Source: Haplomitrium mnioides (taxonomy: Eukaryota > Marchantiophyta > Haplomitriopsida > Calobryales). Taken from it: a stretch of 29,420 bases of DNA. The notes below the pieces were generated by a model. The model did no database searches and had not been told where the DNA came from. It saw only the letters and a program-made list of their open reading frames with translations. Position 1 is the stretch's first letter; each line of letters opens with the position of its first letter. Positions 1-10,034 of this stretch are shown here, one piece after another. Location: assembly GCA_049999725.1 (NCBI GenBank), contig JBNGIS010017714.1, positions 1-29,420 on the forward strand, given 5' to 3'. The translations under genes and the position numbers were made by a program.

Positions 1-59
1 GTCTTTGCATTTCATTTTTTATTTGTTATTTGCTCATTTCATTTGTTCTTTGTCTTGAG

Positions 60-331
60 CTTGGAAGTCCATGCTCACATGGACTTCAAAGTCCATGCGC
101 GCATGGCTTTTGAAGTCTATGCTCACATGGACTTAGATGTCCATGCGCGCATAGCTTTTGAAGTCCAGACGCGCAAGGACTTAGATGTCCTTACACGCCT
201 TGACTTGCAAGTCCATGCGTGCATGGACTTGAAGTCCACTCGCATTTGGACTTTGAAGTTCACGCGGGTAGGAACTCCAATGTCCATACGTGCATAGGCA
301 TAGAAGTCCATGCTTGCATGGTTGTAACATT
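60..331. repeat. Palindromic ~30-bp repeat cluster (intronic)
   Basis: About nine degenerate copies of an 18-bp palindrome, GTCCATGCGCGCATGGAC, sit in direct array with short spacers of the type TTGAA or TTAGAT. The period is near 30 bp. Variants keep the GTCC/GGAC arms and change the GCGC centre. The cluster lies just upstream of the splice acceptor at 371-372, so it is most likely in the intron before the methyltransferase exon of copy 1. Both strands are open across it only because the unit is palindromic and lacks stops, so I do not call it coding. Confidence 0.85.
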
Positions 332-372
332 TCAATGTTTTCATTTTCTAATGTTTTTGTTTTTTTTTTCAG

Positions 373-1645
373 GAGGACAAAACTTTCAAGCGGCAGCTCG
401 CCAAGAAACTTACTGCAGTTGCAAAGGGGAGAAAGAAGTCTGGGGTCGAGGTAGCCCCCGAAGAACAAGACCAGCCTCCGACGTTGGTCTCTTACCCTCT
501 TGCTTTCCTTCTCTACTGCCAGAAGGCCAAGGAGTGGAAAGCACGGCAGCAAAGTGGGGCTGCATCTCTCACAACAAGAGTTGTGAGAGATGAGGAAGAA
601 GATTTGTTATCTTATGTGGACGGTCTCAACGTGGCGTTCTACCAAGTCCACGGGGAGGCTAATGCGAGGCAGTTGAAAGGCCTTGTAAAACCTCGGTGTT
701 TCACATTGGCTATTGCTAACATTCCTTACGGTTATAACCTAAAGGAATGTAAGCATGATGATTCGGAGTTGTTTTCAAAATATGACATTTTTGACATGGT
801 ATCATCTTTTGCGGCAGTAACTACTTCGGAGTTTTGGTTGTTTGTTATTCTACATTCTTCGCAACAATTTGGCATTATGGAGGATGCCCTTTCTGAAGTC
901 TGTTGTGCAATTGATCACGACATCTGGTAAGTTTTTCTTTCATTTTTATTTTTTTTGATTTCTTTGTCTTTTATTTCTCTTGCATTTTCGTTACAATATT
1001 TGACATGGTTGTTTATCTTTTTTCAAGGATAAAAGCAATATACATCATTCTGGTGGTCCCAGAATCGCACATGCCCACGAGTATTGGACGGTGGGCTACT
1101 GGTCAAAGGAGGGAAAGAGGAGCATGCGGCATTTCAACTTGCAAGCTTCTTCTGCAACCGGACTTCCTTGGCAACCAATGCGGAGTGTTTTTAGCTGTCT
1201 TGCAGTTTCTGCTAAGCTTAAACATCCAGGAGATGATGCTCCTGTGAATGTTTATCAGAAACCTCATGCTTTGTATAACTTTTTCATTGACCATCTCTCA
1301 ACAGAGCAAGATTGGATTTTAGATCTTTGCTCTGGGTCTAGCACAGGCTTTGTCTGTGCTCTTAAGCTGATGCAAAATTGCATCGCCGTGGAATTTGATA
1401 GACGTCAGTCTATCTATATTCCTCAGAGGGTTTTGGAGATGGCTTCCTTGCCATCTAATGTGATTGAGTTACAAATAGTTTTTGCGTACCACAAGGAACC
1501 TGATCCTCCTGGTACTGCAGTTGCTTTCGGTGACTCTGTAGTGATATCGGGGACTGGAAAGTCTCGTCAGGATTCTCTAACGGCTGCAGATGCTCAACCA
1601 GTAGATTTAGATGAGACAGTTCCCTTGGAAGAGGAGAGAGTCTGA
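373..1645 (+). CDS. Copy 1: beta-class DNA amino-methyltransferase, 3' exons (partial gene)
   Basis: Two exons, 373-926 and 1036-1645, give 387 codons with no stop, ending at TGA 1643-1645. The T-rich tract and AG at 371-372 set the first boundary. Exon 1 starts with a basic stretch (TFKRQLAKKL...KGRKK), then has ANIPYG at 718-732, in the place of catalytic motif IV (usually D/N/S-PP-Y/W). It continues into a helix/strand pattern (DIFDMVSSFAAVTTSEFWLF) typical of these enzymes. Exon 2 has an EYWTVGYWSKEG segment, then QKPHALYNFFIDH and the SAM-binding motif I DLCSGSSTG at 1322-1348. Motif IV before motif I is the beta-class order of N4-cytosine/N6-adenine methyltransferases. The N-terminal exons, expected to hold a ParB-like domain as in copies 2 and 3, lie left of the window. 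Family assignment is by motif reading. Activity is not shown, since Ile replaces the first Pro of motif IV. Confidence 0.72.
927..1035 (+). other. Phase-compatible intron in copy 1
   Basis: The donor is TG|GTAAGT at 926/927 and the tract is T-rich. Using the first AG (1026-1027) shifts the frame away from the methyltransferase reading. Using the AG at 1034-1035 joins exon 1 (two bases over) to the frame that encodes NIHHSGGPRIAHAHEYW and DLCSGSSTG. The donor is kept in copy 2 as GTGAG at the homologous position. Confidence 0.6.
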
Positions 1646-2408
1646 GGATGTGTTTGTACAATTTGCAGTAATAATAACATTTATTTTTTCCAAATCTTTT
1701 TTTGCAAAAGTTTCATCTTGTTGCTCTTTCAATCTACTACAAGTCTTTTCATCAAAATTCAATTTATTTCCCCTAAGAATAAGTTGACCCTTTTGATAGT
1801 CCAAGAATGGTTTGAACTCAATTTCTAATCTCAGAATAATGTAGAGTCTTTGCACATTGTTTAGTGTCTTTGCACATTAAGGCTTTGTAGTTCTTGTTCA
1901 GTTTCCCTGCGCGTTTAATCTGTGCGGTTGTTGTTCAGAGTCCTTGCACCCGTTGGTCAAAGGGTTCTTGTTCAATGTCTATGCTTGCATAAGCTGCAGG
2001 GTTCTTCTTTAGACACTTGGCGTGTTTTGGCTGTAGGATTCTAGTTGAAAGTCCATGTGTGCATGGCTTCGTTGTTCTTGTTCAGAGTCAAAGCACGTAG
2101 AGGATTTAGGATTCTTGTTCAGAGTCTATGCGTGCATAGGCTTTACGGTTCTTGTTTGGAGTCTATTCTTGCAAAGACTTTGTTGGCTACGATGCTCAAA
2201 GTAAGGTTTAAAGTCCTTACTCGAATAGACATTTACTTTTTCCTATACTTTTTTTTTCTATCGAAAGATATATATTTTATTTCCTTTTTGTTGAATTTAA
2301 TTTATTCACAATAGTGTCAAGTTTTTTCAAAATATTCGAATAACCAAAATGTTTGTTTTTTAAGTTTTATTTCTAAAAAACATATTTGAAGTATAATCTA
2401 AAAAAAAT
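1646..2408. repeat. 3' flank of copy 1 with diverged palindrome repeats
   Basis: There is no gene here. About 1840-2240 holds roughly ten diverged palindrome-type words (for example TCTATGCGTGCATAGGC), spaced 40-55 bp apart by a different linker, TTCTTGTTCAGAGTC. The linker differs from that of the 60-331 cluster, so this is an independent expansion. The rest is AT-rich. Confidence 0.6.
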
Positions 2409-2539
2409 GATTAAGTTTTATTTTCTAAAAAAAATTTCAACTGCTAAGTGAAATATACATTTTTTTAAAGATATATTTAAAGTATACACTTAAAGATTAA
2501 GTTTTATTTTCTAAAAAAAATTTCAACTGCTAAGTGAAA
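2409..2539. repeat. Perfect 45-bp direct repeat pair
   Basis: Positions 2409-2453 and 2495-2539 are identical over 45 bases and 86 bp apart. The second copy runs directly into the left terminal repeat of the minisatellite element and partly overlaps it. Confidence 0.85.
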
Positions 2540-2586
2540 CAGGAACTCAGTAGCAATTCCTGGTTCAAAGTCGTGGTTGTTGTTCT

Positions 2587-5500
2587 TGATAGTTGAGTGC
2601 TAAATCTTTATAGCAATTACAACATTCATTGTATATTATTGATAGTTGAGAGCTTCTTCTCCTTGCCAATTAGAGCTTTTATTGTATATTTTTGATTGTT
2701 GAGAACTTATTCTCCCTCTAGTAATTGTAACATTCACTGTACATCTTGGATAGTTGCAGTGCTTGTTCTCCTCTGACAATTATTTCATTCAATGTATATT
2801 TTGGATCGTTGAAGGCTTGTTCTCCTTGACGATTATAGCATTCATTGTGTATTTTGAACGATTGAGATCTTGTTCTCTCTGGCGATTATAGCATTGATTG
2901 TATATTCAGGATAGTTGAGAGCTTGTTCTCCGTGGGGATTTTAGTGTTCATTGTATATTTTGGAAAGTTGAGAGCTGGTTCTCTCTAGCAATTCTGGCAT
3001 TCATTTTAAATTTAAGATTGTTTAAAGCTTGTTCTCTCTATTGATTATAGCATTTATTGTTTATTTTGGATGGTTGAGAGCTTGTTCTTTTTAGAAATTA
3101 TGACATTCATTAGATATTTTGGATAGTTGAGAGCTTGTTCTCCGTGGCAATCATTACATTTCATGTGTATTTTGGATAATTGAGATCTTGTTCTCGTGAC
3201 AATAATACCATTTATTGTATATTTTGGATAGTTGAGAGCTTGTTCTTCTTAGTGATTATAACATTCATTGTATATTTTGGATCGTTGAGAGCTTGTGCTC
3301 CTTGATGCTTATTGTATTCATTGTATATATTTGAGAGTTGAGAGCTTGTTCTTTCTCACGACTATAGAATTCGTTGTATATTTTGGATAAGTGAGAGCTT
3401 GTTCTTTGCTAGCAATTATAGCATTCACTATTAAATTTTTTTTTATAGTTGAGAGCTTGTTGTCTATAACAATTATAACATTCATTGTTTATTTTTTATA
3501 ATTGAGATCTTGTGTTTTTGGTGGCAATTATAGCATTCATTGTATATTTTGATTAGTTGAGAGCTTGTTCTCTTTAGTGACTATAGCATTCATTATAGAT
3601 TTGGGATCATTGAGAGCTTGTTCTGCCCTTGTGATTTAAGCATTTTTTTTTTATTGTTGATAGTTGAGAGCTTGTTCTCTATGACAATTTTGGCATTCAT
3701 TGTATATTTTAGATAGTTGAGAGCTTTTTTTTCCTAGCAATTATAGCATTGATTGTATATTTTAGAAAATTCAAAGCTTGTTCCCTTTTCGATTATAACA
3801 TTCATTATATGTTTTGGATAGTTGAGAGCTTGTTTTCATGTGTTGATTATTACATTCATTGTATTTTTTGGATAGTTTAGAGCTTGTTTTCCCTAGCAAT
3901 TATAACATTCATTGTATATTTTGGATAGTTGAGAGCTTGTTCTCCCCTACCAAATATAACATTCGTTGTTTATTTTGGATAGTTGAGAGCTTGTTCTCNN
4001 NNNNNNNNAAATATAACATTCGTTGTTTATTTTGGATAGTTGAGAGCTTGTTCTCTTTGCAATTGTAGCATTCATTATATATTTTGAATAATTTAGAGCT
4101 TGTTCTCCTCTTGGCAATTATGGCATTCATTTCATGTTTTAGATGGTTGATAGCTTGTTCTCACTTGCAATCATAGCATTGATTGTATATTTCAAATAGT
4201 TGAAAGCTTGTTCTCTCTTGCAAATATAGCACTTATTGTATATTTTAGAAAGTTGAGAGCTTATTCTTGCTGGCAAGTAAAGCATTCATTGTGTATTTTT
4301 TAGAATTGAGAGGCTAATCTTGATGGCAATTATAACATTCAATGTATATTTTTTAGAACTTAGAGCTTGCTCTCCAAGGCATTCATTGTATCTTTTAGAT
4401 AATTGGAGTGCTATTTCTCCCCTAGTGATTGTTGCATATATTGATTATTTTAGATAGTTGGAGTGCTTGTTCTCTCCCTAGCAATTATAGCATTCATTGT
4501 ATATTTTAGATGGTTGGAGTGCTTGTTCTCCCTCTAGCGATTATAGCATACGTTGTATATTTTAGATAGTTGGAGTGCTTTTTCTTCCTCTATCGATAAT
4601 AGAATTCTTTGTATCTTTTACATAAATGGACTACTTGTTCTCCTCTTAGCAATTGTATATTTTGTATAGTTGTAGTGCTTGTTTTCCCCTAGCAATTATA
4701 GCATTCATTGTATATTTTTGGTAGTTGAGAGCTTCTTCTCACTCTAGCGGTTATAGCATTCATTGTATATTTTTGATAGTAGAGAGCTTGTTCTCCTAGC
4801 AATTATAGCATTTATCGTATATTTTTAATAGTTGAGAGCTTGATCTCCCCTATAGATTACAGCATTCATTGTATATTTTTGATAGTTGAGAACTTGTTCT
4901 CCCCTTAGTGATTATAGCATTCATTGTATGTTTTTGCTAGTTGAGAGCTTGTTCCCCATAGCAAATATAGCATTTATTGTATATTTTAGATAATTGAAGT
5001 GCTTGTTCTCTCTTTAGCAATTATAGAATTCATTGTGTTTTTTTTTTTAAAATAATTGAGAGCTTCTCTCCTCCTAACGACTATAGCATTCATTAAATAT
5101 TTTTGATAGTTGAGAGCTTATTGTCCCTTAGAAATAATGGCATTCACTATATATTTTAGATAGTTGGAGTCTTATTTCTCCCTTAGCGATTGTAGCATTC
5201 ATTGTATATTTGAGAGAACTAGAGTGCTTGTTCTCCCTCTAGCAATTATAACATCATTGTATGTTTTAGATAGTTGGAGTGCTTGTTCTCCCCCTAAAAA
5301 TTATAGCATTCATTGTCTGTTTTTCATAGATGAGAGCTTTTTCTCCTCCTAGCAAATTTAGCATTCATTTTGTATTTTAGATAGTTGGAGTGCTTGTTCT
5401 CCCCCTAATGACTACAGCATGAATTGTATGTTTTGATTGTTGCAGTGCTTATTCTCCTGGAGTGATTATAGCATTCAATGTATATTTTGGATTGTTGGAG

Positions 5501-6104
5501 TGGTTGTACTCCCCCTAGCGATTATAATATTTATTGTATATTTTAAATAGTTGGAGTGCTTGTTCTCCCTGTAGCAATTATAACATTCATTGTATATTTT
5601 TAATAATTGAGAGCTTGTTCTTCTTCTAGCGATTATATAGTATTCATTGTATATTTTGAGTAGTTGGAGTGCTTGTCCTCCCCTAGTGCCTATAGCATTC
5701 ATTGTATATTTTTAATAGTTGAGAGCTTGTTCTCCCCCCCCCATGCAGTTATAGCATTCATTGTGTATTTTAGATAGTTGGAGTGCTTGTTCTCTCCCTA
5801 ATGATTATAGCATTCATTGTATATTTTATATAGTTGGAGTGCTTGTTCTCACCCTAGAAATTATAGCATTCATTGTATATTTTAGATGGCTAGAGTGCTT
5901 GTTCTTTGCCTCACAATTATAGCATTCATTGCACATTTTCAATAGTTGGAGTGCCTTTTCTCCCTTAGCGATTATAGTATTTCTTGTATATTTCAATAGT
6001 TGAGTGCTTGTTCTCTCCTTAGTGAATATAGCATTCACTGTAGATTTTTTATAGTTGGAGTGCTTGTTCTCCCTTAGCAATTATAGCATTCTCAGTATAT
6101 TTTA
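2587..6104. repeat. Tandem minisatellite, ~58-bp unit, about 60 copies
   Basis: The unit contains ATTATAGCATTCATTGTATA, then TTTTGGATAGTTGAGAGC, then TTGTTCTCC with a variable CT-rich linker. Units are all in the same orientation and diverge by substitutions and small indels. Left of about 4390 most units read GATAGTTGAGAGCTTG. To the right, most read GATAGTTGGAGTGCTTG. Short open frames on both strands in this stretch are products of the repeat and are not genes. Confidence 0.92.
3999..4008. other. 10-N gap inside the tandem array
   Basis: The 47 bases left of the gap (3952-3998) and right of it (4009-4055) are identical, although neighbouring units differ from each other. Confidence 0.95.
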
Positions 6105-6165
6105 GAGAGAACAACCGCTACTTTGAACCATAAACCGAACTGGGTTCCTATTTCAATTGGCATTC

Positions 6166-6785
6166 ACAAAAACCAATTTCAAAATTTTGGCATGCAAAAT
6201 CATGAGTTTGACGCTGTTAATATTCATTTGCCAAAAAAAAAGTAATTTTATATATCAAAATGGCTTACTTTGAGTTCACAATGCGTTAAAAACAAATCTT
6301 TTTATGAGCATTCTACCAAAATTACTTTCAGAGTTTCATCTTTCAAAATCATGAGCATCGCCAAACAAAATATATATAAACAAAACATGACATTTGCTGT
6401 TAAACATTTTGAAAACTAACAATGATTGCAAAAATTTGTAAAATTTATAAAAACATTTGAATTTTATCAAAAAGTTGTTGATGTAGAACCCTAAAGTGTT
6501 GGGACAAGAGGATTGTTTAAGCAAAATTGTGAAAAGACTATTGAAGCTTATGTGTGCATGGACAACTGAGGCCTAAGTATAGCCGCACATTGTATGAAAG
6601 ATCCATGCGCGTAGGAAGAACTCGAGCTTGAAAAACTGAAGCCCATGCGTGTATGGACAACTAAAGCAAGCACATATTGCTGAGTAATTGGAAGTAGAGA
6701 ATGCAGAAGGTCATATAACAAGGAACAAAAATTGTAAAAAGAAAGTGAACTTCCATGCCACCAAAAAAATCAAAAAAGAGCTCAC
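6166..6785. other. AT-rich spacer with a few palindrome repeats
   Basis: No gene is recognised. The stretch from 6166 to about 6540 is AT-rich. Three diverged palindrome words lie at about 6545-6660 (CCATGCGTGTATGG type). The stretch 6660-6785 continues the intron of copy 2 on the minus strand, but the second methyltransferase exon seen in copy 1 is not found here. Confidence 0.5.
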
Positions 6786-7339
6786 TAGGTCCCATGGTCA
6801 ATGGCACATCAAACCTCCACAAGAGCATACTCAACGATGCCAAATTGTTGCAAAGAATGTATTATCACAATAGACCAAAAATCTAAGTCGTGATTGTCAC
6901 AAAAGAGGAAACCATATAAAAAATGTCATCTCTAGGAAAAGGTTCAAAATCATTGTGCTTGCATTCCTTAAGGTTGTAACTGTAAGGAATGTCTGCAATG
7001 GCCAAAGTGAAACATCTAGGTTTCACGAATCCTTTCAACTAACAAGCATTGGCCTCCTCATGGATTTGGCAATATACCACATTGAGCCCATCAACGAAGG
7101 ACAGTAAGTCCTCGTCTTTGTCTCTCACAACTCCATTAGTTGGAAGCGCAACATCATCATTTTGTTGCCTTGATTTCTACTTCTAGCTTTATGGAAATGA
7201 AGCAGAAAAGTAGAAGGATAGAAAACAAGTCTTGGAGATTGGTCTTGATCATCTAGGGCTTCTTTGACCCCGGTCTTTTTTCTCCCTTTTGCAATTGTCG
7301 TCAATTTTTTGGCAAGCTACCATTTAAATGTTTTATCTC
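6786..7339 (-). pseudogene. Copy 2: broken methyltransferase exon
   Basis: Read on the minus strand this is the counterpart of copy 1 exon 373-926 and has exactly the same length, 554 bp. Recognisable blocks are AKKL-T-AKGRKK, VVRD-DEDLLSFVDGLNV, LKGFVKPRCFTLAIADIPY and NLKECKHND. The acceptor (CAAG|GAG at 7340/7339) and the donor (GTGAG from 6785) both match the copy 1 boundaries. Several in-frame stops and local frameshifts make it a pseudogene. Motif IV reads ADIPYS here, so the I-P-Y form is shared with copy 1 rather than being a private mutation. The downstream exon with motif I is missing. Confidence 0.75.
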
Positions 7340-7444
7340 CTTGCACACAACAAAAACAGAAAAAATTTAGAGGAGACAACAAAAAAATGTTTACACTTTA
7401 GAGAGGAAGACAATTTGAGCAAAGACCTTAGAGGTTAAACTAAG

Positions 7445-7725
7445 ATTAACTTTGAAGTCCATGCGCTTGGACATTGAAGTCCAAGCGCGCTTAGACATTG
7501 AAGTCCATGTGCGTTTGGACAATTAAGTCCACAAGCTCTTGGATTTCAATGTCCATGTGCGTATGGACTTCAATGTCTAGGCACGCGAGGACTTTAACAC
7601 CCTAACGCATAGAGAATTCAAAGTCCATGTGTGCATGGACTTCAAAGTTCGAGCACCAAGACTGTTATGTCCATGCGCGCATGGACATAGTCTCTAGCAG
7701 TGTAGGAACTTCAAGTCCATGCCTG
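7445..7725. repeat. Palindromic repeat cluster, intron of copy 2
   Basis: About nine copies of the GTCCATGCGCGCATGGAC family are present, broken at the right by an assembly gap. On the minus strand it sits between the ParB-like part and the methyltransferase exon of copy 2. That is the same intron that holds the 60-331 cluster in copy 1. Confidence 0.8.
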
Positions 7726-7825
7726 NNNNNNNNNNNNNNNNNNNNNNNNNNNNNNNNNNNNNNNNNNNNNNNNNNNNNNNNNNNNNNNNNNNNNNNNNNN
7801 NNNNNNNNNNNNNNNNNNNNNNNNN
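7726..7825. other. 100-N assembly gap
   Basis: One hundred N. A run of this length is usually a placeholder for unknown size. It hides the 3' end of the ParB-like exon of copy 2 and the start of the following intron. Confidence 0.95.
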
Positions 7826-9338
7826 AACTCCTCAATGTGGAAAGGGTATTCTTCTCTTGCTTCTTCCTAGCTCTTGCAATAAAATTTGGAGCAGAAAGAT
7901 TTCACTATAACTCCCAAAACTTTATGTCTCTCTACCTCGCGAGACATTTCTTCCATTGAAAGCTTTTCGACTTCCACACATTTCAAAACTGATATTTTTA
8001 CTTTGTCAAAAAGACCTTGAAGGGACCTTCAAGGTTTCCACTTCATGTCTTACATTCTTAGTGATCCCTTAGCCTTTGGCTTCTGGCCTTTCACTGTATT
8101 CTTCTCCCACATAAAAAAAATGCTCTGTTGTAAATCCCATAGCTCACCACTTCGAAACGCTAGTTGGAACCAATTGTCATGAGAAGTGACTATCTTCTCA
8201 AGAGTCGACTTGGGCTTGATCTCCAAGGTCTCCAATACTAGCTCTCTTTTTAATTTCTTGGATGACACCAACCCACTCTCCACAAACCTCTGATGCCAAT
8301 ATTTGACCTTCTGAATGGAGGTCATTTCCAACCTTTATCTCTGGTCGTAATTGTCATCAGTTGCAAAAATATGTGCCTCTATTGGTGTTAAGCCCAGGTA
8401 AACATAGCAATTGTAGAGCAAAAGCATCAGATTCTTTGCTCCGTATTTTGTAATGAGAAGATGCCTTGTTGCAACACTGTGATTGCCTCCTGCAATCTCG
8501 TACGAATACTGGTCAGGGTTCCTTATATCAAACTCTGACTTATCCTTCAATCCACACTTCAAATCAACAACAACAAAAAAAAAAAACTGTGCGCATACTT
8601 GTTTGCAAACGTTCTATGTGCCAGAAGCTCAACAAAGTCTTCATTCAACCTCCTAATTTGGAATGGCTCCCAATTGGTCATTCCAGGTTTTGGAAGATTT
8701 AAATTTTCCAGCCAAATAGTAATCTTTTCCTCTTGGACTCTGCACCATCGCTGGATTGCAAACTCCTTAGTTTTATTTTTATCTTCCTCAAACATTGTCT
8801 AAGGGTCCACTTGCTCACATTCTTGGAATGCTCACAACCCCTTGTACGATTGCCTTTTCGCTCTTGATGTTGGAGCCTGAGTTGGCTCCAACTCAGATTC
8901 CTCCCTTGAGGTACTCGGTGTTGAAGACGAGGGGCCGCAAAAGAAGACCTTGTTGGAGATTGAGAGGGGGCTGGCTCCTCCTCAATAACTGGAGCTGGCA
9001 CATGCTTTTTCTTTGTGACAGCATGTTTCTTCTTTTCTGGAGCCTCGACTGGCTCCACCGCCTTTCTCTTTATTGCAGCAAATGTTCCTAGCGTTGCTGC
9101 AGTTGACATGGTTGTCACGCTAAGATGCGACACAAGTTGTTGAATGTGGATGCCCTCACTTACTTGGGCTCTCACCTTCTCTAGCAAAAAGGTAAAGGTG
9201 TTGATCAAGATATTTCAAGGATCCACAATTTACCAACCAATCTCAATCTAATTTTTCTGGCTCAAGAGCCTTGATAACAGCTGAATACCTCTAAGGCTTT
9301 GGTTGAGGAGGTCTAGAAACATTGACTTGTGATGCCAT
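7826..9338 (-). pseudogene. Copy 2: N-terminal part with ParB-like domain, broken
   Basis: The reading starts at ATG 9338 (MASQVNVSRPPQPKP, then a stop). It passes a Lys/Pro/Ser/Glu-rich linker (8750-9120) with HIQQLVSHL, and FEEDKNKTKEFAIQRW near 8790. The PFQIRRLNEDFVELLAHRT segment follows near 8680. Around 8480 it has YEIAGGNHSVATRHLL, which fits the ParB/sulfiredoxin box (Y-x-I-x-G-x-H-x-x-A). Then follow a conserved block KVKYWHQRFVESGLVSSKKL and, near 7960-7840, an EEMSRE...FCS-YC segment. Frameshifts and stops break it into pieces at 8699-9208, 8559-8795, 8335-8562 and 8050-8331. Copy 3 matches throughout. The ParB-like call is by motif only. Such domains in bacteria and phages bind DNA or nucleotides, often next to methyltransferases. 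Confidence 0.6.
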
Positions 9339-9826
9339 TTTCTAGAAAGTAAAAATTGGTAGAATTTGAGGTGAAAAATCTTAGGAACAAAAGTTTGAAA
9401 AAATCAAACGGCTTAAAATGGCAAAATAACAAAGAAATGCAAAAACAAGGATGGCAAGAAAACAAAAACTAGAAAGTGAACTCGTGACAATGGAAAGAAA
9501 CTTTCCACTAATGCTCATTTTATAACTAAATTTCAAAAAATGCCTTTTCTCATAAAAACAAATCTCGGAGCTCTTAACACGTATGTTTGCATGGTGCAAA
9601 AAAGAAAGTTAGTATACAAGACATCGCTCATTTTAATCTTTCCAATTTCTTCTTTTCATTTTCTTCACAAAAAGTTCATAATTTTGTCATTTTTGTGGAA
9701 ATGTTTTTAAAAACACATATTTTGAGTAGGATATAAGAGGTTGACAATATTTGTTAAAATTATTTCTTCAATTATTTGTTCAAATTATTTAATTCTTTTA
9801 TTTTTCATTTTTAGTGACCTTTATCA
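9339..9826. other. AT-rich spacer, no feature seen
   Basis: This is the 5' flank of copy 2 (minus) and of the next gene (plus). It is AT-rich. Apart from one diverged palindrome word near 9575-9595, nothing is recognised. Confidence 0.5.
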
Positions 9827-10034
9827 ATGGATGGAGATTTTAAAGGCAAGAAGAGGTTAGAACTCCAAGATTCATCTTCACAAAAAAATGTTACTTTTGA
9901 CACATAGGTTGAGATTTATTCAAACCGCAATTCTTTGAAGGTAAACGATGGACTACCAAAAGCATCAAGTGTGATGGCGAGTATATTGGGAAAATAAATG
10001 GCTTTTGCTGAATCAGATACCTCCACCCGAGAAG

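Larger units (their letters stand above)
2525..6165. mobile_element. TIR-flanked minisatellite element
   Basis: A left end at about 2525-2586 and a right end at about 6105-6165 are inverted copies of one another. GGTTCAAAGT at 2562-2571 pairs with ACTTTGAACC at 6120-6129. The outer words GAAACAGGAACTCAG (left) and CTGGGTTCCTATTTC (right) also pair. By eye about three quarters of the positions match, with one or two small gaps. The whole interior is a direct tandem array. The structure resembles MITE or foldback elements that have amplified an internal minisatellite. No transposase is encoded, so movement would need one in trans. I could not define a target-site duplication. Confidence 0.6.

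Noticed and set aside
60-331. CRISPR-like look (regular repeats with short spacers)
   Set aside because: Units are degenerate palindromes, linkers are only about 10 bp and related to each other, and the setting is plant nuclear DNA.
43-344. Overlapping open frames on both strands with MDFKVHAR-like repeats
   Set aside because: The palindromic repeat has no stops and reads alike on both strands. It lies before a splice acceptor, so the frames are by-products.
181-552. 123-codon minus frame opposite the methyltransferase exon
   Set aside because: It is antisense to a recognisable exon and shows no family pattern.
1005-1247. Plus frame MVVYLFSRIKAIYII...
   Set aside because: It lies in the wrong frame across the intron acceptor. 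The overlapping frame holds the methyltransferase motifs.
3859-6080. Several 60-84 codon frames (FWIVESLFS-like, KHSNYLKYT-like)
   Set aside because: They are translations of the 58-bp minisatellite unit with no other support.
8795-9091. 98-codon plus frame with a hydrophobic stretch (LLMLEPELAP, LFLCDSMFLLF)
   Set aside because: It is antisense to the ParB-like pseudogene, which has a homologous counterpart in copy 3.
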